Shown: piece by piece, positions 51,220 through 60,128 of the stretch
Numbering within the stretch: position 1 is the stretch's first letter
Layout: each line of letters begins with the position of its first letter
Assembly: GCA_014653355.1 (NCBI GenBank)
Contig: JACWEO010000004.1
Coordinates: forward strand, 1 to 64,000
Origin: Pelagibacterales bacterium SAG-MED47
GTDB lineage: Bacteria > Pseudomonadota > Alphaproteobacteria > Pelagibacterales > Pelagibacteraceae
Length of the DNA stretch: 64,000 bases
Direction of reading: 5' to 3'
Translations under genes and position numbers: made by a program
Notes under the pieces: generated by a model
The model's input: the letters and a program-made list of their open reading frames with translations, nothing else
What the model was told of the DNA's origin: nothing
Databases searched by the model: none

Positions 51220-52472
51220 TAATGAGCCACTGCTGCTGCACCATGTTCATCAACAAGGTCACCACTTACAAATCTATTCAAATTAAACGCCGCATTAAGT
51301 TTATGTGGCTCATCATTTGCTATTGTGTGGGCAAACAGATCTCCTGAGCCAGGAGTTGCTTTGAAACCCCCAGTTCCCCATCCACAATTAAAATACAAAC
51401 CTTTAATAGAAGTTTTGCTAACAATTGGGCTTGCATCAGGACAAATATCAACAATTCCACCCCATTGTCTCAACATTCTCATTCGACTAAATATTGGATA
51501 TAACTCAAGTATTGCATTTAAAGTACCTTCAACTATTTCATGACTTCCTTTTTGAGAATATGAAACATAATCGTCTGTGCCAGCACCAATAACTAGTTCT
51601 CCTTTATCAGATTGACTTACATAAGCGTGTACAGCATTGGACATAACCACCGTATCAATGACTGGCTTGACAGGTTCAGAAACTAAGGCTTGAAGAGGTT
51701 TACTTTCTAGAGGTAGTTTTAATCCTGCCATATTAGCAATTACACTTGAATGACCAGCTGCTACTACTCCTATTTTGTATGTTTTAATAAATCCTTTAGT
51801 TGTTTCTATACCTTCAACTCTATCACCATTTCTTTTTATAGCTTTTACTTCACAATTTTGAATTATATCAACACCCATTTCATCTGCACCTCTGGCATAT
51901 CCCCACGCAACTGCATCATGTCTAGCTGTTCCGGCTCTTCTTTGTAATGTTCCACCTAATACTGGATATCGAATATCTGGAGAAGTATTTATAATGGGAC
52001 AAAATTTTTTAACTTCTTTTGTATTTAAATATTCTGCATCAATTCCATTCAATCTATTGGCATGAGTTCTTCTTTTTAAGTCCCTTACATCTTGAAGATT
52101 ATGAGCAAGGTTCATGACACCTCTTTGACTGAACATTACATTATAATTTAATTCCTGTGATAAACCTTCCCAAATTTTTAATGCATGGTTATAAAGACCA
52201 GCACTAGCATCCCATAAATAATTTGATCTTATTATAGTTGTATTTCTTCCAGTGTTTCCTCCACCGATCCAACCTTTTTCTACAACAGCAATATTTTTCA
52301 TATTATGTTTTTTGGCTAAATAATATGCCGTTGCAAGACCGTGTCCTCCACCACCAACAATTACAGCATCATATTCTTTTTTAGGTGTAGGGTCTTTCCA
52401 AGCTTTTCCCCAGTTTTCATGATAAGAGAAAGCATTCTTTATTAGTGAAAATATTGAGTATCTATTTTTCAT
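51219..52472 (-). CDS. soxB: Sarcosine oxidase beta subunit
   Basis: A 417-residue flavoprotein of the DAO family. The dinucleotide-binding motif [19 protein letters not shown] spans about residues 35-53, and H184 in [15 protein letters not shown] sits where covalent FMN attaches in characterised heterotetrameric enzymes. The C-terminal [14 protein letters not shown] is the second flavin contact. It is the first gene of the sox unit; 64 bases separate it from a divergent tRNA gene, with an inverted repeat just ahead of its ATG. Confidence 0.96.
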   Translation of the reverse strand: MKNRYSIFSLIKNAFSYHENWGKAWKDPTPKKEYDAVIVGGGGHGLATAYYLAKKHNMKNIAVVEKGWIGGGNTGRNTTIIRSNYLWDASAGLYNHALKIWEGLSQELNYNVMFSQRGVMNLAHNLQDVRDLKRRTHANRLNGIDAEYLNTKEVKKFCPIINTSPDIRYPVLGGTLQRRAGTARHDAVAWGYARGADEMGVDIIQNCEVKAIKRNGDRVEGIETTKGFIKTYKIGVVAAGHSSVIANMAGLKLPLESKPLQALVSEPVKPVIDTVVMSNAVHAYVSQSDKGELVIGAGTDDYVSYSQKGSHEIVEGTLNAILELYPIFSRMRMLRQWGGIVDICPDASPIVSKTSIKGLYFNCGWGTGGFKATPGSGDLFAHTIANDEPHKLNAAFNLNRFVSGDLVDEHGAAAVAH

Positions 52473-52478
52473 TATTAA

Positions 52479-52510
52479 TGAATAATTACTTTATTAATAT
52501 TGATTATTCA
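52479..52510. promoter_or_regulatory. Inverted repeat between soxB and tRNA-Ser (possible operator)
   Basis: An 8-base perfect inverted repeat, arms at 52479-52486 (TGAATAAT) and 52503-52510 (ATTATTCA), centres 24 bases apart, lies 7-38 bases upstream of the soxB ATG and just before a -10-like TACAAT (52512-52517) for the divergent tRNA. The spacing of roughly two helical turns would suit a dimeric regulator. Arms are A/T-dominated, so chance is a real alternative. Confidence 0.25.
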
Positions 52511-52511
52511 A

Positions 52512-52517
52512 TACAAT
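52512..52517 (+). promoter_or_regulatory. -10-like box for tRNA-Ser
   Basis: TACAAT, one base off the sigma70 -10 consensus, ends 19 bases before the tRNA 5' end. No good -35 box is visible 16-18 bases upstream (only T-rich sequence). Position and match make it the best candidate start for tRNA transcription. Confidence 0.35.
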
Positions 52518-52536
52518 CGAAAGCGACAAATTTCTT

Positions 52537-52628
52537 GGAAGAGTGGGTGAGAGGCTTAAACCAGTCGTTTGCTAAATGACCGTGCGAGGAAACTTGTACC
52601 GAGGGTTCGAATCCCTCCTCTTCCGCCA
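52537..52628 (+). tRNA. tRNA-Ser (anticodon GCU)
   Basis: A class II tRNA. The acceptor stem GGAAGAG pairs fully with CTCTTCC (52618-52624), followed by discriminator G and an encoded CCA (52626-52628). The anticodon stem GTCGT/ATGAC has a single G-T pair and encloses loop TTGCTAA with anticodon GCT at 52571-52573, reading AGC/AGU serine codons. The long variable arm follows, then the T arm GAGGG-TTCGAAT-CCCTC. I see no duplicated 3' end nearby that would indicate an integrated element. Confidence 0.97.
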
Positions 52629-52632
52629 TATT

Positions 52633-54840
52633 TTAAAATAGAGGGTTATTTTTGAAAAAATCTTTCATAGGGATTGGTTTTTGTTCAAGTATATATCTAT
52701 ATACATTATAGTTCTCTAAAACTCTCTGAACGTAATTTCTTGTTTCTTTGAATTTGATTAGTTCAATCCAATCAACATAATTAGTTTGATTTTTTTGAGG
52801 ATCTTTATTTATTTTTTTCCAATATCTTACACGTTTTGGACCAGCATTATAAGCTGCTATTGCAAAAGGGTATGCACCTTCATATTCAAGAATTAAACCT
52901 GCAATATAATGTGAACCTAAATTGATATTATATTCTGGATCAGTGGTTAATCTAGATTTTGAATAAGGAAGTTTTGCCTGTTTAGCAACCAACTTAGCAG
53001 TATAAGGCATCAATTGCATCAAACCTTTTGCACCTGCATGACTATTAGCACTTAAATCAAATTCACTTTCTTGTCGTATAATAGATAAAATCAATGCACT
53101 CTCAGGAATTTTTCTTCCATTAATATATTTAGGAGTATTTATAATTGGATAATTATACTTATTGTGAAATCTTTTTTCGTATGAAGCAATCTTTGCAACT
53201 TGAATCGCAAAGTCAAAACGTTCAATATTAGTCGCAAGCTCTGCTGCTAAAATTTCACTTCCACTATCGACATTGTCGTTTGCTAAATGTCTAAGTATAT
53301 GTTTTGTATATTTATCTTCATCAAGTTCATTTAATAGATAGATTACTTTAACAATTTCTTTTTTAAAAAAATAATCTCGATATTCTTTTTTAACTTTTAT
53401 ATCTTTTGTTAGTTCAAATTTCCCATTGGGATCTAACTCTCTAAATGCCAGTTGACCATAATAAGTTGTCAAATAACTCGCTGCTTCATTAAACCATTTA
53501 GTTGATAATTCATTATAGCCTAATTTTTTATAAGATCTTCCTAACCAGTATGCCCCTCTGGCAACACTAATTGGATATCCAACATTGTTATAAAAATTTT
53601 CAAAGTGATCTTTGGCTAATAATGGATCATTTAAGAAACTTAAAGCAATCCAACCACTCATCCATTCTGCAGCAGCAAATTCTGGACCTTCAGTCATAGC
53701 GTGGTTACTAGAAATTTTATAAGCTAATTCATATTTTTTTTTGTAGATTAAAGATCTTGAGATAATTTCTCTTTCCTTCCACCATTTATCTGGTCTTACT
53801 AAATAATCTTTAGTATTTTTTATTTTTAATAAAATTTCAACAGAACTATCAACTCGACCTCTTTTTCTTCTCCATTTTAATCTGTCATAATTTAATCCAG
53901 AGTCATCTTTAAATTTAGCTGGCACTTTGGATATCGCATTATCAACACCATAAGATTTACTCATTAATAATTGTCTTGCATTATATAAAAGTTCGTAGTC
54001 TTTTGGTAAATACCTTAGCATTCGCTTCAGATCCCAATATTTATTATTCCAAGCAAGATAGTCTGCTCTTTTTACATAGTCATTTGCATCAAGATACTTT
54101 TTAAATTTTTTCCTATAAAATCTTAATTCTGATTTAGTGAGCTCCGCGGTTATCCAACCTTCTTTTATTAGCTGTATGCCTTTTTCTTTATTTCCTGTTA
54201 AAGTATAACTTTCACCAAGTATCATTCTGCCAAATCCACTTAACGGCTCAGTGGATTCATACCAATCAATAATTTTTTTTGGAGAAATTTTATCAGTTGA
54301 TAGTTTATGTTCTGCCAAATATTTAACACGACCAATTCTTGGATAATCCTCATTTTTGTCAATGAAAGTTTTATAATCATAATAAGAAGCTTGATTTCCT
54401 TTTCTTAATAGATGTCTCCACTGAATGAAATTGTAAATTGATTTATCTTTAGCTTTTTTTGAAGTTCTTAAAGCATCAGTCCATTTAGCTCTTTTCATCT
54501 CAGAAATAGCTTTTTTGGCTAAATTAAAGTCTTTTTTTTTATAGTATTTTGATATTTTTATATCTTTAACTTTTTCAGTTCCTGCAATTAAGGGTTTTTT
54601 TTTGGGTAAAATAAAACTGTTTTTATTTTTTTTCTCAACAATAACTTTTTCCTCTATTACTTTTTTTTCAGTTAGTTCTCTTGGTTTTGGTAGTGGTTTT
54701 AATACATCTATTAGTAACTTTTTTTGTGTTTCCTCTTTAGTTTGTATTGGTTTTTTTAATGGGACTATCTCAGATAAGGCAACACCCGCATACCCAGTCA
54801 GATTAAATAAAAGTATAAAAAATAAGATTTTTTTTGACAT
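52633..54840 (-). CDS. slt: Soluble lytic murein transglycosylase
   Basis: A 735-residue periplasmic enzyme, started at the ATG at 54840 (MSKKILFFILLFNLTGYAGVA, a signal peptide) rather than the upstream 54861 start. A proline/lysine-rich stretch follows, then a long alpha-helical superhelix region, and a C-terminal SLT domain with catalytic glutamate in IIRQESEFDLSANSHAGAKG and the LMQLMPYTAKLVA and AYNAGPKRVRYW blocks. It cleaves peptidoglycan glycan strands forming 1,6-anhydro ends. Divergent from dapA, a conserved alphaproteobacterial neighbour pair. Confidence 0.95.
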   Translation of the reverse strand: MSKKILFFILLFNLTGYAGVALSEIVPLKKPIQTKEETQKKLLIDVLKPLPKPRELTEKKVIEEKVIVEKKNKNSFILPKKKPLIAGTEKVKDIKISKYYKKKDFNLAKKAISEMKRAKWTDALRTSKKAKDKSIYNFIQWRHLLRKGNQASYYDYKTFIDKNEDYPRIGRVKYLAEHKLSTDKISPKKIIDWYESTEPLSGFGRMILGESYTLTGNKEKGIQLIKEGWITAELTKSELRFYRKKFKKYLDANDYVKRADYLAWNNKYWDLKRMLRYLPKDYELLYNARQLLMSKSYGVDNAISKVPAKFKDDSGLNYDRLKWRRKRGRVDSSVEILLKIKNTKDYLVRPDKWWKEREIISRSLIYKKKYELAYKISSNHAMTEGPEFAAAEWMSGWIALSFLNDPLLAKDHFENFYNNVGYPISVARGAYWLGRSYKKLGYNELSTKWFNEAASYLTTYYGQLAFRELDPNGKFELTKDIKVKKEYRDYFFKKEIVKVIYLLNELDEDKYTKHILRHLANDNVDSGSEILAAELATNIERFDFAIQVAKIASYEKRFHNKYNYPIINTPKYINGRKIPESALILSIIRQESEFDLSANSHAGAKGLMQLMPYTAKLVAKQAKLPYSKSRLTTDPEYNINLGSHYIAGLILEYEGAYPFAIAAYNAGPKRVRYWKKINKDPQKNQTNYVDWIELIKFKETRNYVQRVLENYNVYRYILEQKPIPMKDFFKNNPLF

Positions 54841-54882
54841 AATCTTTACTATATGAATCAATAATCTATGTTATAAGTATTT

Positions 54883-55764
54883 ATGTTTAAAGGATCAAAT
54901 GTTGCTTTAGTTACTCCGTTTAAAAATGATAAACTTGATGACGAAACTTATATCAAGTTAATACATTTTCACATAAAAAATGGTACAAATGGTTTAGTAC
55001 CGGCTGGAACAACGGGAGAATCTCCAACATTAAGCCACAATGAACATGAAAGAGTTATTGAGCTCTGTGTGAAAGAAAGTGCAGGAAAATTACCTGTATT
55101 TGCAGGAACAGGATCAAATTCTACAGAAGAAGCTATATCTTTAACTTCTCACGCTGAAAAAATAGGTGCTAATGGAGCACTTGTTGTTACTCCCTATTAT
55201 AATAAACCAACCCAAGAAGGTTTGTATCAACATTATAAATCAATTAATGATAAATGTGGAATTCCTATAATAATTTATAATATTCCAGGTAGATCAGTTA
55301 TAGACATGTCAGTTGACACAATGGCAAGATTATATGAGCTTAAAAATATTATAGGAGTCAAAGATGCTACTGGTGATTTGAATAGAGTTGATCAAACTTT
55401 AAAAAAGCTGGGTAAAGATTTTATGCAATTGACTGGTAACGATGATAACGCATTGGAATTTAATAAAAGAGGAGGTATTGGAGCGATAAGTGTTACAGCA
55501 AATATTGCACCAAAACTATGTTCAGAATTTCAGAAACTTTCAATTATAAGCGATGAAAAATCAATCTCTGAAGCAAAAAGACTTGATAAGATTTTACAGC
55601 CTGTGCATCATTCGATGTTTATAGAAAGCAATCCAAGTCCAGTAAAATATGCTGCTAAATTACTAGATCTCTGTGATGATGAGGTAAGACTACCGTTAGT
55701 TAAAATAACCGATCCTACTAAAGAAATAGTTAAAAAAGCACTTCTGTCTGCAAAATTAATTTAA
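54883..55764 (+). CDS. dapA: 4-hydroxy-tetrahydrodipicolinate synthase
   Basis: A 293-residue TIM-barrel aldolase condensing pyruvate and aspartate semialdehyde for lysine and diaminopimelate synthesis. Schiff-base lysine K160 ([10 protein letters not shown]), catalytic Y132 (IIYNIPGRS) and T44-T45 ([10 protein letters not shown]) are in place. It heads the run dapA-smpB-folK-rsh; the stop overlaps smpB. Confidence 0.97.
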   Translation: MFKGSNVALVTPFKNDKLDDETYIKLIHFHIKNGTNGLVPAGTTGESPTLSHNEHERVIELCVKESAGKLPVFAGTGSNSTEEAISLTSHAEKIGANGALVVTPYYNKPTQEGLYQHYKSINDKCGIPIIIYNIPGRSVIDMSVDTMARLYELKNIIGVKDATGDLNRVDQTLKKLGKDFMQLTGNDDNALEFNKRGGIGAISVTANIAPKLCSEFQKLSIISDEKSISEAKRLDKILQPVHHSMFIESNPSPVKYAAKLLDLCDDEVRLPLVKITDPTKEIVKKALLSAKLI

Positions 55765-56234
55765 TGAACAAAAAGACCAATTCTGGTTTGAAAATTATTT
55801 GTCTAAATCGCAAAGCAAGTTTTAATTATTTTTTTGAAGATTTATTAGAGGCTGGAATTGTTCTTAAAGGGTCTGAAATTAAATCTATTCGAGATGGTAA
55901 AGTAAATATTGCTGATTCTTATGCGATTGAAAAAAATGGTGAAATAATTTTAATAAATTCACATATTTCATCATATAAACAAGCAAGCTACTCAAATCAT
56001 AATCCAACAGATGAAAGAAAACTTCTATTAAATAAAAGAGAAATAAATAAGCTTATAGGAAAAATGCAAAGAGATGGATTTACTATAGTACCTACAAAAA
56101 TCTACTTTAAAAAAGGAAAAGCTAAAGTAGAGCTAGCAGTTGCAAAAGGTAAAAAACAATACGACAAGAGAGCAACAAAAAAAAATAGAGACTGGAGTCG
56201 AGAGAGGGCAAGATATGTCAGAAAATCCAGTTAA
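55764..56234 (+). CDS. smpB: SsrA-binding protein SmpB
   Basis: A 156-residue tmRNA partner for ribosome rescue. Conserved [22 protein letters not shown]-type core ([26 protein letters not shown] in parts), and the basic C-terminal tail [21 protein letters not shown] needed for tmRNA function. The last 20 bases overlap the start of folK. The ssrA gene itself is not in this window. Confidence 0.97.
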   Translation: MNKKTNSGLKIICLNRKASFNYFFEDLLEAGIVLKGSEIKSIRDGKVNIADSYAIEKNGEIILINSHISSYKQASYSNHNPTDERKLLLNKREINKLIGKMQRDGFTIVPTKIYFKKGKAKVELAVAKGKKQYDKRATKKNRDWSRERARYVRKSS

Positions 56235-56712
56235 ACCAATCTATTTGGGAATAGGTTCGAATTTAGGAAATAAAAAGAGAAATATTGAAAAGACAAAATC
56301 AAACTTATTAAAAAATAATATCAATATATTAGAATGTTCAAGTTATTATGAAAGTTTATCTTGGCCTAACCCTAAAAATCCAAAATTTTTAAATATAGTA
56401 ATTAAGATTAAAACTCATTTAACACCCTTAAAACTAATTAAAAAATGCAAAGAAATTGAAACTAGATTAGGTAGAAAAAAAATGTCAAAAAATTCACCTC
56501 GCGTTTGTGATATAGATATTATCGACTTTAAAAATCAAAGAATGGAAAATGACTTAATTTTACCACATCCAAGAATGCATAACCGTAATTTTGTTCTTTT
56601 GCCTCTTTTCGAGATAGATAAAGATTGGAAACATCCTGTTTTAAAACTTAATATAAAAAAACTAATATCATCATTATCAAATAGTGACATTAGGTCTATT
56701 AAACAAATCTAA
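56215..56712 (+). CDS. folK: 6-hydroxymethyl-7,8-dihydropterin pyrophosphokinase
   Basis: A 165-residue enzyme of folate synthesis, started at the ATG at 56215 ([26 protein letters not shown]). The signature IGSNLGNK at the N-terminus, [16 protein letters not shown], and the metal-binding [10 protein letters not shown] block with paired aspartates are clear. [19 protein letters not shown] ends the family core. Overlaps smpB by 20 bases. Only 19 bases separate it from the RSH gene, where rpoZ would commonly be. Confidence 0.94.
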   Translation: MSENPVKPIYLGIGSNLGNKKRNIEKTKSNLLKNNINILECSSYYESLSWPNPKNPKFLNIVIKIKTHLTPLKLIKKCKEIETRLGRKKMSKNSPRVCDIDIIDFKNQRMENDLILPHPRMHNRNFVLLPLFEIDKDWKHPVLKLNIKKLISSLSNSDIRSIKQI

Positions 56713-56731
56713 ATAGATGCTATAATAAATT

Positions 56732-58477
56732 ATGTTAAATTCTGAAGAATTAATAAATAAAGTTAAAGGATATAATAAGTTTTTAAATCCAGAGAAACTT
56801 AATAAAGCCTATGATTTTGCTGTTAAAGCTCATAGTAATCAAAAAAGAGCATCTGGTGATCCTTATTCAGTTCACCCAATAGAAGTTGCTAATATTTTAA
56901 CTGATTTAAAATTAGATAGCGCAACAATTACAACAGGTCTTTTACATGACACAATTGAAGACACTTATGCGACATATGAAACTATAAAAGGTGAGTTTGG
57001 ATCTGAAGTTGCAGATTTAGTTGATGGTGTTACAAAAATATCAGTATTAGAAAATACTGCTTCAGCTAATTCAAAAGCTGAAAATTTTAGAAAATTAATA
57101 TTGGCTACTTCAAAAGATATTAGAGTATTATTAGTTAAAATTGCTGATCGATTACATAATATGAGAACAATTAAAGCTATTGATAAAGAAGACAAAAGAA
57201 AAAGAATTGCTCAAGAAACAATGGAAATTTATGCTCCATTAGCAGACAGAATGGGAATGCACAGAATAAGAGATGAACTGGAGGACTTGTCTTTTGAAAT
57301 TCTTAATCATGAAGGCAGATCATTAATCCAAAAAAGGCTTGAAGAAATTAAATTGGATAAAAAAGATATTTTTGAAAGTCTATCATCTGAATTTAATCAG
57401 CTGTTGATTGAAAATAATATTAATTCAAAAATATATGGGAGAGAAAAAACTCCTTTTTCTATATGGAGAAAAGTTCAAAAGAAAAGAGTTTCATTAGAGC
57501 AAATTACCGATATTATTGGTTTTAGAATTATAGTCGATGATACTGATAATTGTTATAAATCTTTAGGAATAATTCACAAAGCATATAATTGTATTCCTGG
57601 AAAATTTAAAGATTATATTTCTTCTGCAAAAATAAATGGATATAAATCAATTCATACTTCAGTAATTGGTTCATACAAAAAACCTGTTGAAATCCAAATC
57701 AGAACAAAACAAATGCATGAATTTGCTGAAAGAGGTATAGCATCACATTGGCAGTATAAATCCTCAGAAAAGTTTAATTCACTAACATGGAAAGAGTATG
57801 ATTGGTTGAAGGATCTTGTTGAAATTATTGAAAAGAATGAAAATCCTGAACACTCATATGAATATACTAAACTTCAAATGTTTCAGGAAAATGTTTTTTG
57901 TTTTACTCCTAAAGGATCTGTAATTAAATTACCTAAAGATGCTACAGCTATTGATTTTGCTTATGCTGTTCACACTAAAATAGGTGATACAGCTATTGGA
58001 TGTGAAATTAATGGTAATAAAAGTGAATTACAATCTATATTAAGAAATGGTGATAGAGTAAATATCACTACATCAAAAAATCAATCTCCTTCTTTGCATT
58101 GGATACCAACAACTAAAACAGGTAAAGCGAGAGCCGCTATTAGGAGGTATTGGCATGATAGGGGAGAGAAAAAAGAAGAAAGAATCAAAAAATATAATAC
58201 TACATTGTGGATTTCTTTACCTGATAAACCAGGTCAACTTGGAAATGTAAGTTCTTTAATTGGTCAACATAAACTAAATATCTCCAATCTTGAGATGACA
58301 GGTAAAAACCCTAATTATATTAATTTTAAGTTCCAATTAATAATTAGAGATTTAAAAAATTTTACTAATTTTATTGCAGAGCTTAAACAAAAAGGTATAA
58401 AATTTAAGATAATAAGACACGAAGATAAAAGAAATGCTTTCACCCAAAAAATCCTTAGATATTTTAAGAAAAACTAA
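56732..58477 (+). CDS. rsh: Bifunctional (p)ppGpp synthetase/hydrolase (compact RelA/SpoT homologue)
   Basis: A 581-residue RSH protein. The HD hydrolase domain has H34, H48, H72-D73 and E76-D77 intact; the synthetase domain has GREKTPFSIWRK, GFRIIVDD, GYKSIHTSVIG and EIQIRTKQMHEFAERGIASHW; the TGS domain begins near 388 (VFCFTPKGSVIKLP). An ACT domain starts near 490. Only about 40 residues join TGS and ACT, whereas SpoT-type proteins usually have about 170 with helical and zinc-finger/coiled regions. Catalysis of both making and degrading (p)ppGpp looks possible; ribosome sensing may be altered. Overlaps pyrE by 44 bases. Confidence 0.93.
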   Translation: MLNSEELINKVKGYNKFLNPEKLNKAYDFAVKAHSNQKRASGDPYSVHPIEVANILTDLKLDSATITTGLLHDTIEDTYATYETIKGEFGSEVADLVDGVTKISVLENTASANSKAENFRKLILATSKDIRVLLVKIADRLHNMRTIKAIDKEDKRKRIAQETMEIYAPLADRMGMHRIRDELEDLSFEILNHEGRSLIQKRLEEIKLDKKDIFESLSSEFNQLLIENNINSKIYGREKTPFSIWRKVQKKRVSLEQITDIIGFRIIVDDTDNCYKSLGIIHKAYNCIPGKFKDYISSAKINGYKSIHTSVIGSYKKPVEIQIRTKQMHEFAERGIASHWQYKSSEKFNSLTWKEYDWLKDLVEIIEKNENPEHSYEYTKLQMFQENVFCFTPKGSVIKLPKDATAIDFAYAVHTKIGDTAIGCEINGNKSELQSILRNGDRVNITTSKNQSPSLHWIPTTKTGKARAAIRRYWHDRGEKKEERIKKYNTTLWISLPDKPGQLGNVSSLIGQHKLNISNLEMTGKNPNYINFKFQLIIRDLKNFTNFIAELKQKGIKFKIIRHEDKRNAFTQKILRYFKKN

Positions 58478-59021
58478 TGCTTTGTTAGAGGGCCATTTTG
58501 TTCTATCTTCTGGTTTACATTCTTCAAAATACATTCAGTGTGCAAAATTATTAAGTTTTCCTCACTTAGCTGATAAAATATGTAAATCATTTGCCAATAA
58601 AGTTAAAAAAAGATTTAATAAAATTGATTTAATATTGGCTCCTGCGATGGGAGGAATAATAATTGGCTATGAAATAGGAAAAATTTTAAAAAAAGAAACA
58701 ATATTTTGTGAGAGGGTAAAAGGTAAATTTACTTTAAGACGTGGATTTAGTATCAAAAAGCACTCAAGAGTTTTAATAATAGAAGATGTTATCACAACCG
58801 GTAAGTCTAGTCTGGAGTGTGCCAAACTTATAAAAAAAAAGAAAGCTAAGCTTTTAGGATTTGCTTCTTTGATAGACAGGTCTTCTAAAAAATCTTTGAA
58901 AATTAAAACAAAAATTATCTCACAATTGAAAATAAATGTGCCTACGTATAAAAAAAATCAATTACCAAAAGATTTAGTATCAATGGTCGTTACCAAACCT
59001 GGAAGTAGATTTATTAAGTGA
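58434..59021 (+). CDS. pyrE: Orotate phosphoribosyltransferase
   Basis: A 195-residue enzyme transferring PRPP ribose-phosphate to orotate. The PRPP-binding motif VLIIEDVITTGKSSLE and the N-terminal LLEGHFVLSSGLHSSKYIQC are typical. The start lies 44 bases inside the RSH gene; the helix preceding LLEGHF is needed by the family, so the overlap appears genuine. It complements pyrB and the pyrC homologue on the other side of the window. Followed by pdxJ with a GTGA overlap. Confidence 0.94.
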   Translation: MLSPKKSLDILRKTNALLEGHFVLSSGLHSSKYIQCAKLLSFPHLADKICKSFANKVKKRFNKIDLILAPAMGGIIIGYEIGKILKKETIFCERVKGKFTLRRGFSIKKHSRVLIIEDVITTGKSSLECAKLIKKKKAKLLGFASLIDRSSKKSLKIKTKIISQLKINVPTYKKNQLPKDLVSMVVTKPGSRFIK

Positions 59022-59740
59022 AACGTTTAGGTGTAAATATTGATCATATAGCAACAATTAGAAATGCACGTGGTGAAAACCATCCTGATCCAATTTTTGC
59101 TGCAAAATTTGTTAAAAAATCAGGGGCCGATTCAATTACTATTCATTTAAGAGAAGACAGAAGACACATCAACGATAACGATGCAAAACAAATATGCTCA
59201 ATAAACAAACTTTTAGTGAATCTAGAAATTTCAACTAATTATAAGATGGTTAAATCTGCGATTAGATTAAAGCCAAATTTTGTTTGTTTTGTTCCTGAAA
59301 ACAGAAAAGAAATTACCACTGAAGGAGGTTTAAATTTAAAAAAAAATAAAATTAAGCTTAAAAAAATAATATCTCTATTCAAAAAAAAAAAAATTAGAAC
59401 AAGTTTATTTATAAATCCTTCTTTAAATGATATTAAAATTTCAAAAGAATTGAAATCCGATTGTATTGAGATTCATACTGGACGCCTCTCAAATTTGGTT
59501 AAATCAAATAAAAATTATGCTAATGAATTAAAAAAAATAATTAAATGCTCATCATTAGCTCATAAGTTAGGTCTTGAGGTACATGCAGGTCATGGCCTAG
59601 ATTACAAAACCACAAAATTATTGACAAAAATTAAAGAAATTAAAGAATTTAATATTGGCCATTATCTAGTAGGAGAATCTTTATTTTATGGTCTTCCAAA
59701 GATTATAAAAAATTTTAAAAGAATAATTAATAGGAAATAA
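59018..59740 (+). CDS. pdxJ: Pyridoxine 5'-phosphate synthase
   Basis: A 240-residue TIM-barrel enzyme forming pyridoxine phosphate from deoxyxylulose phosphate and 3-amino-2-oxopropyl phosphate. The N-terminus VNIDHIATIRNARGENHPDP, SITIHLREDRRHI and EVHAGHGLDYKT are diagnostic, and NIGHYLVGESLF ends the barrel. GTG start overlaps the pyrE stop. pdxJ-acpS-lepB-rnc is a standard alphaproteobacterial run. Confidence 0.97.
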   Translation: MKRLGVNIDHIATIRNARGENHPDPIFAAKFVKKSGADSITIHLREDRRHINDNDAKQICSINKLLVNLEISTNYKMVKSAIRLKPNFVCFVPENRKEITTEGGLNLKKNKIKLKKIISLFKKKKIRTSLFINPSLNDIKISKELKSDCIEIHTGRLSNLVKSNKNYANELKKIIKCSSLAHKLGLEVHAGHGLDYKTTKLLTKIKEIKEFNIGHYLVGESLFYGLPKIIKNFKRIINRK

Positions 59741-59741
59741 T

Positions 59742-60128
59742 ATGCGTGTATTAGGTATTGGTATTGATGTTATTCAAAATAATAGAATAAAGACATTAAT
59801 TAAGAACAAAAACTTTATTTCCAGAACTTATGGAAAAATAGAAATTACATTGTCTCAAAAAAAAAAGAATAAAATAAATTTTTTTGCTAAAAGATTTGCT
59901 GCTAAAGAGGCATTTGCAAAGTCTATTGGTACAGGTTTAAGAAATAATTTAAATTTAAAGGATATTCAAATTTTGAACGATAAAATAGGCAAGCCTTATT
60001 ACCAAAAATCAAAAAAAATAAATGATATTATCAATAAAAAATTTGGAGTTAAAAGCTACGATTTGTTTCTTTCAATTTCAGATGAAAAGGATTATTCAAT
60101 AGCATTTACTATCTTACAAACAAAATAA
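59742..60128 (+). CDS. acpS: Holo-[acyl-carrier-protein] synthase
   Basis: A 128-residue enzyme that attaches the CoA 4'-phosphopantetheine arm to acyl carrier protein. The N-terminal GIGIDVIQNNRIK with Mg2+-binding D9 and the RFAAKEAFAKSIGTG block with the second acidic ligand are present. Its stop overlaps the lepB ATG. Confidence 0.95.
   Translation: MRVLGIGIDVIQNNRIKTLIKNKNFISRTYGKIEITLSQKKKNKINFFAKRFAAKEAFAKSIGTGLRNNLNLKDIQILNDKIGKPYYQKSKKINDIINKKFGVKSYDLFLSISDEKDYSIAFTILQTK

Noticed and set aside
52473-52536. Glycine or SAM riboswitch upstream of soxB
   Set aside because: The spacer is only 64 bases, A/T-only for most of its length, and shows none of the conserved glycine aptamer stems.
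52537-52628. tRNA-Ser as an integration site of a mobile element
   Set aside because: Both sides are chromosomal housekeeping genes, no integrase is present and no second copy of the tRNA 3' end was seen.
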